Assembly (NCBI GenBank): GCA_002900555.1 | Contig: MUGD01000010.1 | Coordinates: 1 to 33,378 of the forward strand | Direction: 5' to 3' | DNA: 33,378 bases | From: Thermoplasmata archaeon M9B2D | GTDB taxonomy: Archaea > Thermoplasmatota > E2 > DHVEG-1 | In this document: one piece after another, positions 7,054-15,452 of the stretch | How positions within the stretch are numbered: position 1 is the stretch's first letter | Layout: the number at the start of each line of letters is the position of its first letter | Position numbers and translations under genes: made by a program | The notes under the pieces: model-generated | What the model saw: only the letters and a program-made list of their open reading frames with translations | Database searches by the model: none | Told to the model about the DNA's origin: nothing

Positions 7054-8499
7054 GTGTGTCTCTCATCGATTTCTCTTTCCGACCCCACAATTGAAAAAAA
7101 CACAGCCAAAACAGAGGTCATCATACACACACTGAATCAGACAACGCATTGTTTCACACTTCTCAACAAGTATCCAGACCGACTTTCTCAGCAGCATATA
7201 GCACTACTTCGACTCGCGTTTTGCATGCCATTGCTCAACTATGGTCTTTTTTCTAAGAAAATCCAATTGGATTTCCCGGTAAGTAAAGCTGATTTCCAAT
7301 TGCTTACCGATTTTAATCTGATCTTTAGTCGTGAGATTTTCGTTAACAAAATCGCACGAGGTACCAACCCATACATCCTCGAAGAGTTTTTACCAGATCC
7401 GGAAACAATACTACCACATGATGGCGATCCAACTGCAATGATTAAGCCCACACAAATCACCGCGGACACGTCAATCAGCACTAGATTGAATCCCTTGAAA
7501 TCGGGTGTCCTCTCAAGCGGAGGAAAAGACAGTCTGTTAACGTATGGATTGCTCACAGAACTTGGCTCAACGGTGTACCCCTTATATATGAACGAAAGCG
7601 GCGGTCATTGGAAGACCGCACTTACCGCATATAGGTATCATAAAAAAACAGATCCAAATACGCAACGTGTGTGGACGAACGTCGACCGGTTTTATGGCTT
7701 TATGCTTGATCATCTGCGAATCATACGTCCCGATCATCGAAAGAAATGGGACGATACCTACCCGATACGATTGTGCATCTTTCCGTTCTATGTATTTAGC
7801 GTACTGCCGATTTTTATCAACCAGGGAATTTCGCATTTGTTATTAGGCAGCGAGTTTGATGATTTCCGCTCTGCGATTCAATACAAAGGAATACCGCATT
7901 ACTATGGGTTGTATGATCAGCATCAGGATTTTGACCTACGGATGAACCACTGGTACAGGACACGGATTCCTGGATTGTCACAGTGGTCCGCGCTACGCAA
8001 TATCTCTGGTCTTGTTGGTCAGCACATCCTGGTCAGTCGGTATCCTGCCCTTGCTAAGCAACAACGATCCTGTCATTCCTGCCATATTAAAAATAGCATT
8101 GTATATCCCTGTGGTCAATGTTTAAAGTGCTTGGGAATCCTCTTGTACCTGTTAGCAAAAGGAACGGACCCAACACTTATGAAGTACCAACGAAAACATA
8201 TAGATCTGTTTTATAAAAATATAGGAGCCGCGTCTTTAAGTCTTGATCAGGATGAGAAGAACCACTCGTTTTTCTTACTGAAACAAAAAGGTTCTGTGCC
8301 GAAATCATCCTGTGTTGACCACGTTGAGAAAATCCATGTTCATCCATCGACGTGTGATCCTGGGTTGTATCCAGCATCATTTCGTATGGGATTACTACGA
8401 ATTCTTGAACAGTACACCAGCGGGTATTGTACATTACGGAATGGTGTTTGGGTACAAACCGAACAATGGCAGGAACATCCCGTCACCGTAGCTCCTTAA
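7054..8499 (+). CDS. PP-loop ATPase with Cys cluster, MurL-like (putative glutamate-residue epimerase)
   Basis: The 481-residue protein has an adenine-nucleotide alpha-hydrolase signature SSGGKDSLLTYGLL (from residue 154), acidic and aromatic motifs LLLGSEFDDFR, DQHQDFD and WSALRNISGL, and a cysteine group C340-x2-C343, C353-x2-C356-x2-C359 that probably binds metal. This layout matches what I recall of MurL, which uses ATP to epimerise the terminal L-Glu of UDP-MurNAc-L-Ala-L-Glu; that identity is from memory and moderate in strength. An archaeon without murein would use a different substrate. The start is GTG, 4 nt after DUF1611, with only a weak SD; residues 1-20 may be extra. Its 3' end overlaps the convergent GNAT gene by 17 nt. 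Confidence 0.65.
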   Translation: MCLSSISLSDPTIEKNTAKTEVIIHTLNQTTHCFTLLNKYPDRLSQQHIALLRLAFCMPLLNYGLFSKKIQLDFPVSKADFQLLTDFNLIFSREIFVNKIARGTNPYILEEFLPDPETILPHDGDPTAMIKPTQITADTSISTRLNPLKSGVLSSGGKDSLLTYGLLTELGSTVYPLYMNESGGHWKTALTAYRYHKKTDPNTQRVWTNVDRFYGFMLDHLRIIRPDHRKKWDDTYPIRLCIFPFYVFSVLPIFINQGISHLLLGSEFDDFRSAIQYKGIPHYYGLYDQHQDFDLRMNHWYRTRIPGLSQWSALRNISGLVGQHILVSRYPALAKQQRSCHSCHIKNSIVYPCGQCLKCLGILLYLLAKGTDPTLMKYQRKHIDLFYKNIGAASLSLDQDEKNHSFFLLKQKGSVPKSSCVDHVEKIHVHPSTCDPGLYPASFRMGLLRILEQYTSGYCTLRNGVWVQTEQWQEHPVTVAP

Positions 8500-8953
8500 C
8501 CATCCTATACGCATCACGAGATCCCTCATGGTAATAATGATAGTAATGTCTGAGCAGTTCAATTTTTTGAAACCCTGCATGTTCGTAGAGTATTATTGCT
8601 GCCTGGTTGGTGATAGCGACCTCAAGTCTGATTTTTCGGATCCCTTTTTTCCTGAGATGCTCTTCTGCTGAGTTGAGGAGACATTGTCCTATTCCTTTTT
8701 TTTGATGTGCAGGGTCTACGTTGATGGTTTCAATACCGGCGACCGTGGTTCCTTCCCTATAAAGAATAACGAGAAACCCTCGTATAACTTTCTTACTTGT
8801 TTCAACAAAGACGGTGCTGTTTGCTTTGGTAAGCAGGTAGCGAAGCTGTCGTCGACTGTACGCATGTTCTTTTGGGAAACACAGGTTCTCCAGTTCAACG
8901 ATTCTTTCGAGATCATTTGCTGTTGCAGTTCGAATGCGGGTGGGATGTGGCAT
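8483..8953 (-). CDS. GNAT family N-acetyltransferase (RimI-like)
   Basis: A 156-residue GNAT enzyme. The acetyl-CoA motif A is seen as NVDPAHQKKGIGQCLL (78-93), with the Q-x-x-G-x-G pyrophosphate loop at 84-89. Motif B follows as AAIILYEHAGFQKI and a Tyr-rich end (HYYHYYHEGSRDAYRM). The NQAAIILYEHAGF pattern and length resemble RimI/archaeal N-terminal acetyltransferases, so acetylation of protein N-termini is plausible, though other small substrates cannot be excluded. It converges on the PP-loop gene (17-nt overlap of stops) and diverges from copA, with 113 nt between starts. Confidence 0.88.
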   Translation of the reverse strand: MPHPTRIRTATANDLERIVELENLCFPKEHAYSRRQLRYLLTKANSTVFVETSKKVIRGFLVILYREGTTVAGIETINVDPAHQKKGIGQCLLNSAEEHLRKKGIRKIRLEVAITNQAAIILYEHAGFQKIELLRHYYHYYHEGSRDAYRMVKELR

Positions 8954-9009
8954 TTACGAGAGGGTACGGCTGTCTGTTCAAATAATTTTTTTCCTTTAAA
9001 CAACTCACC

Positions 9010-9030
9010 CTCTATTTTTTATATCATAAC
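9010..9030 (-). promoter_or_regulatory. Candidate promoter of the GNAT gene
   Basis: On the minus strand this stretch reads GATATAAAAAATAG, an archaeal TATA-like box 60-75 nt upstream of the ATG at 8953, in the divergent gap shared with copA. Pattern match only. Confidence 0.35.
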
Positions 9031-9066
9031 TTCGGTATCATTCATGAGAGTACAAGGAGTTTTTTC

Positions 9067-11502
9067 ATGGCCCATGGAAAGAAAAAAGCAGAGATGAAGA
9101 TTTCGGGGATGACGTGTGCGACGTGCTCGTCGACCATTGAGAAATCCCTTGCAAGTCTCCCTGGTGTGTCAAAGGCGCAGGTAAATCTAGGTAGTGAACT
9201 TGCCTCTGTAGAATACGATCCAACGAAGATAACACTTCGTGATTTGGATAAAGCCGTCAGCGATGGTGGATATGGGACCGTCAATGAGAAAGTAATTCTT
9301 AAGATTGGTGGGATGACATGTGCGTCCTGTGAAAAAACCGTTACTTCTGCTTTATCGGGGTTAGATGGTGTCGTGCGGGTGTCTGTGAATCTTGCGACAG
9401 AGAAAGCTTCTGTTGTGTATAATCAACGGATGGTTAGCCTTGCTGACATGAAAAAAGCCGTGGAGAAGGCAGGGTATCAGTATCTTGGAGTGCAAGGCGA
9501 GGAGAATCTTGCGCAGAAGGTCTTGGATAAAGACCTTCGAGCTAGACGGATCAGAATTTATATCGGCTTTCTCGTGGGAGTTCCCTTGATGATTCTGATG
9601 TATGTTCATCCCGGTCTTTCGATGGAACAGGTTTCGTACTTGTCATTGGTTCTTTCGACACCAACGTTCATTTATATCAGCTATCCAATATTCTCTGCAG
9701 GGTATCACGCGATTCTGAAGAGGAATCTTACCATGGACGTCATGTATTCCATGGGGATTGGGGTTGCGTTTTTTGCAAGTGTCCTGGGGACGTTTCATCT
9801 CGTATTGACCCATGAGTTTATGTTTTATGAGACCGCGGTGTTTCTTGCGACGTTTTTGACGCTGGGGCGATATCTAGAGGCGAAAGCCAAAGGTAAAACC
9901 TCTGAAGCTATCAAAAAATTAGCTGCACTTCAGGTGAAAACCGCGCTGGTTGTCCGGGGGGAACAAGAAGTTGAGATGTCTATTGAGGAGGTCGGGGTTG
10001 ATGATGTGGTGGTGGTAAAACCAGGGGGGAAGATCCCGGTCGATGGTGTTGTCATACATGGAGAAAGTTACATTGATGAATCGATGGTGACTGGGGAGCC
10101 TTTGCCTGTCTCAAAAACCCCGGGCAGTACAGTGATCGGAGGTACGCTGAATACGAATAGCGTACTGCGGGTGAAGGCCACGAAGATTGGGAAGGACACG
10201 TTGCTTGCACAGATCATTAAGCTGGTGGAGGAGGCGCAAGGATCTCGGCCTGCAGTGCAGCGTATTGCTGATACTGCGGTCAGTTATTTCATTCCTGTGG
10301 TGCTAATAATCGCGGCAGTATCATTTTTCGCTTGGTATTTTTTGCTTGAGGAGACACTGCTTTTTAGTCTGACCGCATTAATCTCTGTGCTGGTAATTGC
10401 ATGTCCATGCGCACTAGGTCTTGCAACCCCTACCGCGGTCACGGTGGGGATTGGTCGTGGCGCTGAACTGGGGGTACTTATCAAAAACGGGGAGGCTTTG
10501 GAGATTTCTGAGCGGATCACGACCATGGTGTTTGATAAGACTGGGACGCTGACAAAAGGGAAACCAGAGGTCACCGATATTGTTGGGGTTGAGACGGAGA
10601 ACAGAGTTGTATTGGAGATGGCGGCAAGTGTGGAGACCAACTCCTTGCATCCGCTTGCCGAGGCGATTGTTCGCAAAGCCAAAGAACAAGATATTTCCCT
10701 TAAGGATTCAAGTGGTTTTGACACATTTGCTGGAAAAGGCGTGCAGGCGATCGTGGATGGTACCGTTGTTGTCATAGGGAATCGTCTTCTTTTCAAAGAA
10801 CAAGGCATCGTCGTACCAACAAAGGTCGAGGAGGTGCTTGGTGGGTTGGAGGTCCAGGGAAAATCCGTGATGTTTGTTGCGTTTGATCAGCGGCTTGTGG
10901 GTCTTGTTGGCATTGCTGATGTGGTCAAGGATACGACACTGGTGTCGATGCAGCAGCTCAAGAAGATGAGGCTGCGGTTGGTGATGATTACTGGAGATAA
11001 CGCAAAGACCGCGCAGGCAGTTGCACAGCAAATCGGTATCGATATAGTGCGTGCTGAGATTCTCCCGCAGGACAAGGCTCAGGAGGTAAAGAAACTACAG
11101 GCAGATGGTGAGGTGGTCGCATTTGTCGGTGACGGAATTAATGATGCACCCGCGCTTGCCCAGGCTGATGTAGGTATCGCGATTGGGAGTGGTACTGATG
11201 TCGCAATTGAGAGCGGGGAAATCGTGCTTGTGAAAAGCGATCTGTTGGACTGCGTTGCTGCGGTGCAGCTGAGCAGAAAAGTAATGGCGCGGATCAAGCA
11301 GAATCTGTTCTGGGCGTTTGCTTATAACACCGCACTCATCCCGGTTGCTGCCGGGGTGCTCTATCCGTTTTTAGGGATAACCTTTCGACCGGAGTTCGCT
11401 GGGCTTGCCATGGCGCTTAGTTCGGTGACGGTCGTGTCCCTATCATTGCTTTTGAAGAGATATGTGCCGCCGGCAAAGGAGGTGAGTATTCATGGCGATT
11501 GA
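9067..11502 (+). CDS. copA: Copper-exporting P1B-type ATPase with two metal-binding domains
   Basis: An 811-residue P1B-ATPase in the cytoplasmic membrane. Two N-terminal heavy-metal-associated domains carry GMTCATC (14-20) and GMTCASC (82-88). The transmembrane metal site is Cys446-Pro447-Cys448, the phosphorylation motif DKTGT begins at Asp490, HPLAEAI follows in the nucleotide domain, and the hinge is GDGINDAPA (688-696). The CPC motif plus paired GMTCxxC domains indicate Cu+ (or Ag+) export. An AAGGAG site lies 7 nt before the ATG. The 3' end overlaps the YHS gene by 11 nt, implying coupled translation. No CsoR- or CopY-like regulator gene is adjacent. Confidence 0.97.
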   Translation: MAHGKKKAEMKISGMTCATCSSTIEKSLASLPGVSKAQVNLGSELASVEYDPTKITLRDLDKAVSDGGYGTVNEKVILKIGGMTCASCEKTVTSALSGLDGVVRVSVNLATEKASVVYNQRMVSLADMKKAVEKAGYQYLGVQGEENLAQKVLDKDLRARRIRIYIGFLVGVPLMILMYVHPGLSMEQVSYLSLVLSTPTFIYISYPIFSAGYHAILKRNLTMDVMYSMGIGVAFFASVLGTFHLVLTHEFMFYETAVFLATFLTLGRYLEAKAKGKTSEAIKKLAALQVKTALVVRGEQEVEMSIEEVGVDDVVVVKPGGKIPVDGVVIHGESYIDESMVTGEPLPVSKTPGSTVIGGTLNTNSVLRVKATKIGKDTLLAQIIKLVEEAQGSRPAVQRIADTAVSYFIPVVLIIAAVSFFAWYFLLEETLLFSLTALISVLVIACPCALGLATPTAVTVGIGRGAELGVLIKNGEALEISERITTMVFDKTGTLTKGKPEVTDIVGVETENRVVLEMAASVETNSLHPLAEAIVRKAKEQDISLKDSSGFDTFAGKGVQAIVDGTVVVIGNRLLFKEQGIVVPTKVEEVLGGLEVQGKSVMFVAFDQRLVGLVGIADVVKDTTLVSMQQLKKMRLRLVMITGDNAKTAQAVAQQIGIDIVRAEILPQDKAQEVKKLQADGEVVAFVGDGINDAPALAQADVGIAIGSGTDVAIESGEIVLVKSDLLDCVAAVQLSRKVMARIKQNLFWAFAYNTALIPVAAGVLYPFLGITFRPEFAGLAMALSSVTVVSLSLLLKRYVPPAKEVSIHGD

Positions 11503-11644
11503 TCCCATTTGTCAAATGACCGTTGATGAGAAAACAGCGAAATTTACCAGTATCTATAAAGGGAAGACCTATTACTTCTGCGCACCAGGATGCAAACGAA
11601 CATTTGATGCGAACCCCGAGAAGTATGTTTCCAACAAACAATAA
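11492..11644 (+). CDS. YHS-domain small metal-binding protein
   Basis: A 50-residue single YHS domain: [13 protein letters not shown], then [24 protein letters not shown]. Cys7, Cys30 and Cys34 are the likely metal ligands. It starts inside copA at 11492 behind a very strong AAAGGAGGTGAG site and overlaps copA by 11 nt, so its translation is coupled to CopA. YHS domains are often fused to, or encoded beside, copper ATPases and are thought to deliver or sense copper. A metallochaperone or soluble copper-binding role is inferred. The usual DPVCGM is here DPICQM, a mild deviation. Confidence 0.9.
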   Translation: MAIDPICQMTVDEKTAKFTSIYKGKTYYFCAPGCKRTFDANPEKYVSNKQ

Positions 11645-11702
11645 ATCTTCTTAAACATTTACGATTCCACGAGAGATGCTAGCGATCTGTTTAATTCTTC
11701 TT

Positions 11703-13214
11703 CTATGAAAGTTTTTTGGATACAATTGTTCGTTTCCGTTTAAGAGCGTTTTGTATCTCCATATCTACGTCTTTTGTATCGATACTGATCCAGTGGACTC
11801 CGTCATGCTCAAAGAGCTCCTGCAAGGGAAACCGCCCATCCCAAGGCTCCCAGGCCTTCTGTAGCGTCATCCCGCTGACCGTCCGAATGTTTGTCACTCC
11901 CACATGCCCCATCGCATCAGCAAACACAAGCAATCGGTCCTGCGGGATTGCAACACCCACAGTCTGCAGAAATGACCCAAGCGGTCTCACCCGCTCGGGA
12001 AGATCCCTAATATCAACTATGGGTTTAACCCGAATGACCCGATAGAGTGGAGACGGCTCACAGCTCTGGTTCCTCTCATCATAGATCACCAGCCATTGAT
12101 GATTCTTCGAAGGGAATAACATCACTGGCTCCCCCATGGTCTGCTTTGTGAAATACTGATAGTACCCATCAAGCACCTGCATCTTACCAGAGTTCGTCCC
12201 CTTCGGAAGCGCATGCGTTGTTTTCTCCATCTCCACCGCAAGCAACCCCGCAAACTCCTTAGGTGATACACCCCCACCGATTTCCACATAGATTTCCTGC
12301 GGCGAGAAACACCCTTGTTGATCCCATGCACACACATCAAGGGAGGCAAGCTCCGCAATCTCAGAGGCTTGTTTGGTTAAAAACTCACGGGCGATCACCA
12401 TAAAACTGAACTTATGCCAATGACCTGCAAGAGGAATCCGATGCTTCTCCGCTAGCTCCGTTAGACTCCTGCGAGCCTGCTCCCCACCGGTCGCACGCAC
12501 CAAGTCTGATTGTGAAAAAAGGAACTCCTGCACAAATGAATTCTCACTGCCAAACGGAAGCACCGCGATGCTATGCGCAAGCTCCGGATCAACCTCCTCG
12601 ATTGATTTCGCATACAAGGCGCCAAACACCGGCTCCTCGGTAGGCACCTTCACCCAGGTCGCAGCATCAACCAACTTGTCCATCACCATCTCAAAAGCGG
12701 CAAGGCCAAGGATGTTGCCAGCGCAGATATGACCAATCACCTCAGGTTCGTAATTCGAATGCGTGACACGCGGTGTTCCATACGCCTTCACCAGCCCATC
12801 ACCGCAGGGGGAAAACGTTTGGTAGTTCTTCGCCTGAAGCTTACCGGCAAGCGGGAGGTTCTCCTTTCTTAGGATATCGAAAAAATACTCAAAACCCCAG
12901 TCCTCGATCATCTCAATAGAAAACCCAGTCACCGTCGGTAAAACGTCCCGGACGGTCTTCCTCCCATGATACGAAGGATCTCGCCATAATCCATTGACCG
13001 TATCGATTACCTCAAGCACCGCCGGGATGTCATGCGTACAGAGATACTCCTTCCGAGCGGTCTTGATCCTGTCGATGATTTTCGCAAGAGTCTCAACAGT
13101 AAACACGGGTTTGCGAAGCAGAATACCATTGCCGATATCTTCCGTAATAAATGAAAGCTTCGTATCAAATTGTATACCAGAATCCCAGAAGAAACAGTCA
13201 ACCGTTTGTCCCAT
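11703..13214 (-). CDS. LuxC-like acyl-CoA reductase family protein
   Basis: A 503-residue protein of the LuxC/acyl-CoA reductase family, aldehyde-dehydrogenase-like in fold. It has the nucleotide-binding HICAGNILGL (162-171), a VLPFG strand (218-222), and DVCAWDQQGCFSPQEIYVE, in which Cys302 corresponds to the acyl-accepting catalytic Cys of LuxC. LuxC reduces an acyl group, passed from LuxE or CoA, to an aldehyde using NADPH. It is the last gene of the five-gene minus-strand operon, 11 nt after an SCP2 gene, with an AAAGGA site before the ATG. No luciferase (luxAB) is present, so the role is metabolic rather than bioluminescence. The carboxylic substrate is unknown. Confidence 0.85.
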   Translation of the reverse strand: MGQTVDCFFWDSGIQFDTKLSFITEDIGNGILLRKPVFTVETLAKIIDRIKTARKEYLCTHDIPAVLEVIDTVNGLWRDPSYHGRKTVRDVLPTVTGFSIEMIEDWGFEYFFDILRKENLPLAGKLQAKNYQTFSPCGDGLVKAYGTPRVTHSNYEPEVIGHICAGNILGLAAFEMVMDKLVDAATWVKVPTEEPVFGALYAKSIEEVDPELAHSIAVLPFGSENSFVQEFLFSQSDLVRATGGEQARRSLTELAEKHRIPLAGHWHKFSFMVIAREFLTKQASEIAELASLDVCAWDQQGCFSPQEIYVEIGGGVSPKEFAGLLAVEMEKTTHALPKGTNSGKMQVLDGYYQYFTKQTMGEPVMLFPSKNHQWLVIYDERNQSCEPSPLYRVIRVKPIVDIRDLPERVRPLGSFLQTVGVAIPQDRLLVFADAMGHVGVTNIRTVSGMTLQKAWEPWDGRFPLQELFEHDGVHWISIDTKDVDMEIQNALKRKRTIVSKKLS

Positions 13215-13225
13215 AGGCTATCCTT

Positions 13226-13630
13226 TTAGAAAACAACAGGGATGGTACTTGCGGTGTTCACCAGCTCTTGGGCGGCTTTCGCTTGGTCCAGGATCACCCG
13301 GGAGTCGCCATCCACAGTGAACAACCCTCTGATCAAGCCACGGATCGGATCTAGCTCCTTGCGGATGACTTTCTTCCAGTTCGAATATGGTCCTTTGAAC
13401 ACGAACTTAGCTTGTTTTGCACCCTTGACCAGATACGCATTCCTGCATCTCCCATGCCACAGATCAATGTAAAACACGACTTCGTCTTTCAACTCCTCAT
13501 CAGGGGTGATTACAAACAGAAAATCACCTTCCCAGTCCTTAGCCACCTCCTGATACGTTTTATTCTTGTTCAGCTCCTCTTTAAAGGTATGGATCCATTC
13601 ATCCGACGGGAAGCGCAGTATGTTCCTCAC
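13226..13630 (-). CDS. SCP2 sterol-carrier-like lipid-binding protein, copy 2
   Basis: A 134-residue protein with an SCP2-type fold pattern: FPSDEWIHTFKEELNKN, DLWHGRCRNAYLV, AKFVFKGPYSNWKKVI and a helical tail. It is related to the SCP2 protein at 15040-15450, with the same start pattern (F-x-S-D/E-E/D-W) and the same central FVxxGxY strand. SCP2 domains bind hydrophobic molecules, here presumably the acyl substrate of the flanking LuxE- and LuxC-like enzymes. The listed start is GTG 13630, but an AAGGAGG site abuts it with almost no spacer. An ATA codon at 13621 has ideal spacing and aligns with the Met of copy 1. Overlaps the LuxE-like gene by about 32 nt. Confidence 0.78.
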   Translation of the reverse strand: MRNILRFPSDEWIHTFKEELNKNKTYQEVAKDWEGDFLFVITPDEELKDEVVFYIDLWHGRCRNAYLVKGAKQAKFVFKGPYSNWKKVIRKELDPIRGLIRGLFTVDGDSRVILDQAKAAQELVNTASTIPVVF

Positions 13631-14981
13631 CCTCCTTTTGCATCAACTCAGCCATAATCGCTGCACAGCCACGTCCCTCAAACCCAGGCATCCGCGTAAC
13701 CTCGACATCCAACACGGGGCCTTCCCGACTGCATTTCGGGCAACGCTCAAGGATCTTTACCTTATCGCCCGTGATGATAAAACCTGGGTAGCTTTCCGGT
13801 AAGGGATCGATAAAGGCAAAACGCCCAACCTGCTCGTACCCCAGCGGGTTGAGGTCATCATCAAGGACCAAGGGGATGATCACTGGAGGAATATGCTTGT
13901 AATGCCCTTCACAGCTCAGAAACACCGAGCTGCACTCAGACATCGCGTACACATCATGATATCGCTCCTGAGGGATTCCAAGGATCTCCTCGACCTTCTC
14001 ACGAAATGCTTCCTCAGGAAGCCGTTTGCTCTCCTCTGCCTTCCATCCACCGCCAGTAAGGATCTGACTGTCAGGCAGACGAACAGTCTTTCCCTCTTTT
14101 TTCATCCGTTCCAAGATACGATCAAGCCAGAATGGCGGACCAGCGATATTCACCCGTTTCCCTGATTGCTCAAACTGCTCAAATAAATGAATGACACGCA
14201 AGTCAGAGGACCGCTGCACAAGAGGGCTGATCTTCGACAACGCTTTTGCCTTTATTTTCTCTGAGATGCCAATAGTCTCATCCCGCTGCATCCGCAGAAA
14301 CTGCGTGGTGATTTTCATATCAAGCGCGACATGGATGTTTGATGGATCGTACAAATCATAAGCAATCCCAAAGAGACTTGCAATCGTCAGATTCGTCTGT
14401 CGCGGGTCAGGGATAAGCAAGATGACCTGGTCATTTGGATTGTAATCCATCAGTTCTATAACGCTTTTCATCGCACTGTATTTCACTCGGTTCCAGGACC
14501 GGGTATCACGGGGGATGAAGCTAAAACGACCACCAGTACCACTCGTAAACATGATACTGGTGCCTTTCTTGTTGAACTCCTCGATGACCTCATCATACGA
14601 GGGGTTGTGACTTCTGAACATCGGTTTAGGAAGAGACCCGGTGAAAATGGTTTTCAACCAGTGTAAAAACCCTCCCCCGTCCGGGTAGTTCTTGAAAAAC
14701 GCATCGGGCAGGAGTGGTATCTTCTTCACATCCTCTGATGATTTGATGTTCTCAGGGGTGACTCCATTCGTCTCGCAGACCCTATGATACAAGAAGTTAT
14801 TCTGATAATGATGCTGAAACGAATGACGGATCGCAGCAAACAGCTGCTGCTGTGTTTTTGAATAATTAATAAAAAACGTCTTTGGTGTATGTAACGCTGT
14901 ATCAACCGGTGTCCAATGTTCCTTTGGTGGTGTTAATTTCTGTAATCGCTCAGCCCATTCTATTTTAGGTAGTGCTACCAT
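13599..14981 (-). CDS. LuxE-like acyl-activating enzyme (acyl-protein synthetase family)
   Basis: A 460-residue ANL-superfamily/LuxE-like adenylating enzyme. It has the phosphate-binding FTSGTGG (145-151), the GGGWK turn (310-314), the adenylate motif YAMSE (345-349) and ITGDKV (403-408), plus a Cys pair C414-x2-C417. LuxE proteins adenylate a fatty acid and pass it, through a Cys, to LuxC for reduction. I chose ATG 14981 because AAAGGAG lies 8 nt upstream; an ATG 25 codons earlier (15056) has no SD and would overlap the SCP2 gene. It sits between two SCP2 genes and before the LuxC-like gene. The natural acid is unknown; ether-lipid archaea lack the usual long-chain fatty acids. Confidence 0.85.
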   Translation of the reverse strand: MVALPKIEWAERLQKLTPPKEHWTPVDTALHTPKTFFINYSKTQQQLFAAIRHSFQHHYQNNFLYHRVCETNGVTPENIKSSEDVKKIPLLPDAFFKNYPDGGGFLHWLKTIFTGSLPKPMFRSHNPSYDEVIEEFNKKGTSIMFTSGTGGRFSFIPRDTRSWNRVKYSAMKSVIELMDYNPNDQVILLIPDPRQTNLTIASLFGIAYDLYDPSNIHVALDMKITTQFLRMQRDETIGISEKIKAKALSKISPLVQRSSDLRVIHLFEQFEQSGKRVNIAGPPFWLDRILERMKKEGKTVRLPDSQILTGGGWKAEESKRLPEEAFREKVEEILGIPQERYHDVYAMSECSSVFLSCEGHYKHIPPVIIPLVLDDDLNPLGYEQVGRFAFIDPLPESYPGFIITGDKVKILERCPKCSREGPVLDVEVTRMPGFEGRGCAAIMAELMQKEGEEHTALPVG

Positions 14982-15039
14982 TTCTTTTTCTCCTTTATCT
15001 GCTATAGTATCTGATTTCAACCAATATGGGTTATTATGT

Positions 15040-15450
15040 TCATTCTTCAAATTCATCTGTAACTTCTCTTAAAGAGGTAATTACTCCATCAAGTGGTTTC
15101 ATTAACCGTAACGCGTTAATCTTATTTCCTTTCAATTTAAGTCTATTTTTTAGAAGGGCGATTGTCATGTTTATTTCACCTTTGAGAATACTTCGGAATG
15201 TTCCATAGCTTCCGGTTATTACAAAGGTAGCCTCTTTTTCATACGAATCACCCGAACTTACTATAAAATCTATTAATTTTCCATGATCGATATTTAAATA
15301 AAAATTCATCGTTGAATCACCAGGAGGGATATGTTCAACAACACCAAGGAGAGATGTCGTTACATTTTTTAAATCTTTTTCAGGATCAAGTTTTTCATGC
15401 ATATACTTTTTACACTGTTCAAGCCAGTCTTCAGAAAGAAATTTTGTCAT
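15040..15450 (-). CDS. SCP2 sterol-carrier-like lipid-binding protein, copy 1
   Basis: A 136-residue single SCP2 domain: FLSEDWLEQC, then NFYLNIDHGKLIDFIV, ATFVITGSYGTFRSILKGE, and the classic end LLKNRLKLKGNKINALRLMKPLDGV (split here as LLKNRLKLKG and NALRLMKPL). SCP2 domains enclose hydrophobic ligands in a tunnel. A GGGGAGGG site in the end of the Fe-S/FAD gene, 3 nt away, drives this start, so the two are coupled. It precedes the LuxE-like gene by 58 nt. Its DNA is AT-rich like the Fe-S/FAD gene and unlike the genes that follow. A substrate-shuttling role in the operon is inferred. Confidence 0.87.
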   Translation of the reverse strand: MTKFLSEDWLEQCKKYMHEKLDPEKDLKNVTTSLLGVVEHIPPGDSTMNFYLNIDHGKLIDFIVSSGDSYEKEATFVITGSYGTFRSILKGEINMTIALLKNRLKLKGNKINALRLMKPLDGVITSLREVTDEFEE

Positions 15451-15452
15451 GG

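Noticed and set aside
8684..9097. Plus-strand frame of 137 codons across the GNAT/copA gap.
   Set aside because: Antisense to the GNAT gene and overlapping the copA start; composition is shadow-like.
10284..10808. Long open frame (174 codons) on the minus strand.
   Set aside because: Lies fully inside copA, which has every P-type ATPase motif in the plus frame; the antisense protein is Ser/Thr/Ile-rich shadow sequence.
14981..15056. 25-codon N-terminal extension of the LuxE-like protein.
   Set aside because: No SD at 15056 and overlap with the SCP2 stop, while AAAGGAG lies at the right distance before ATG 14981.
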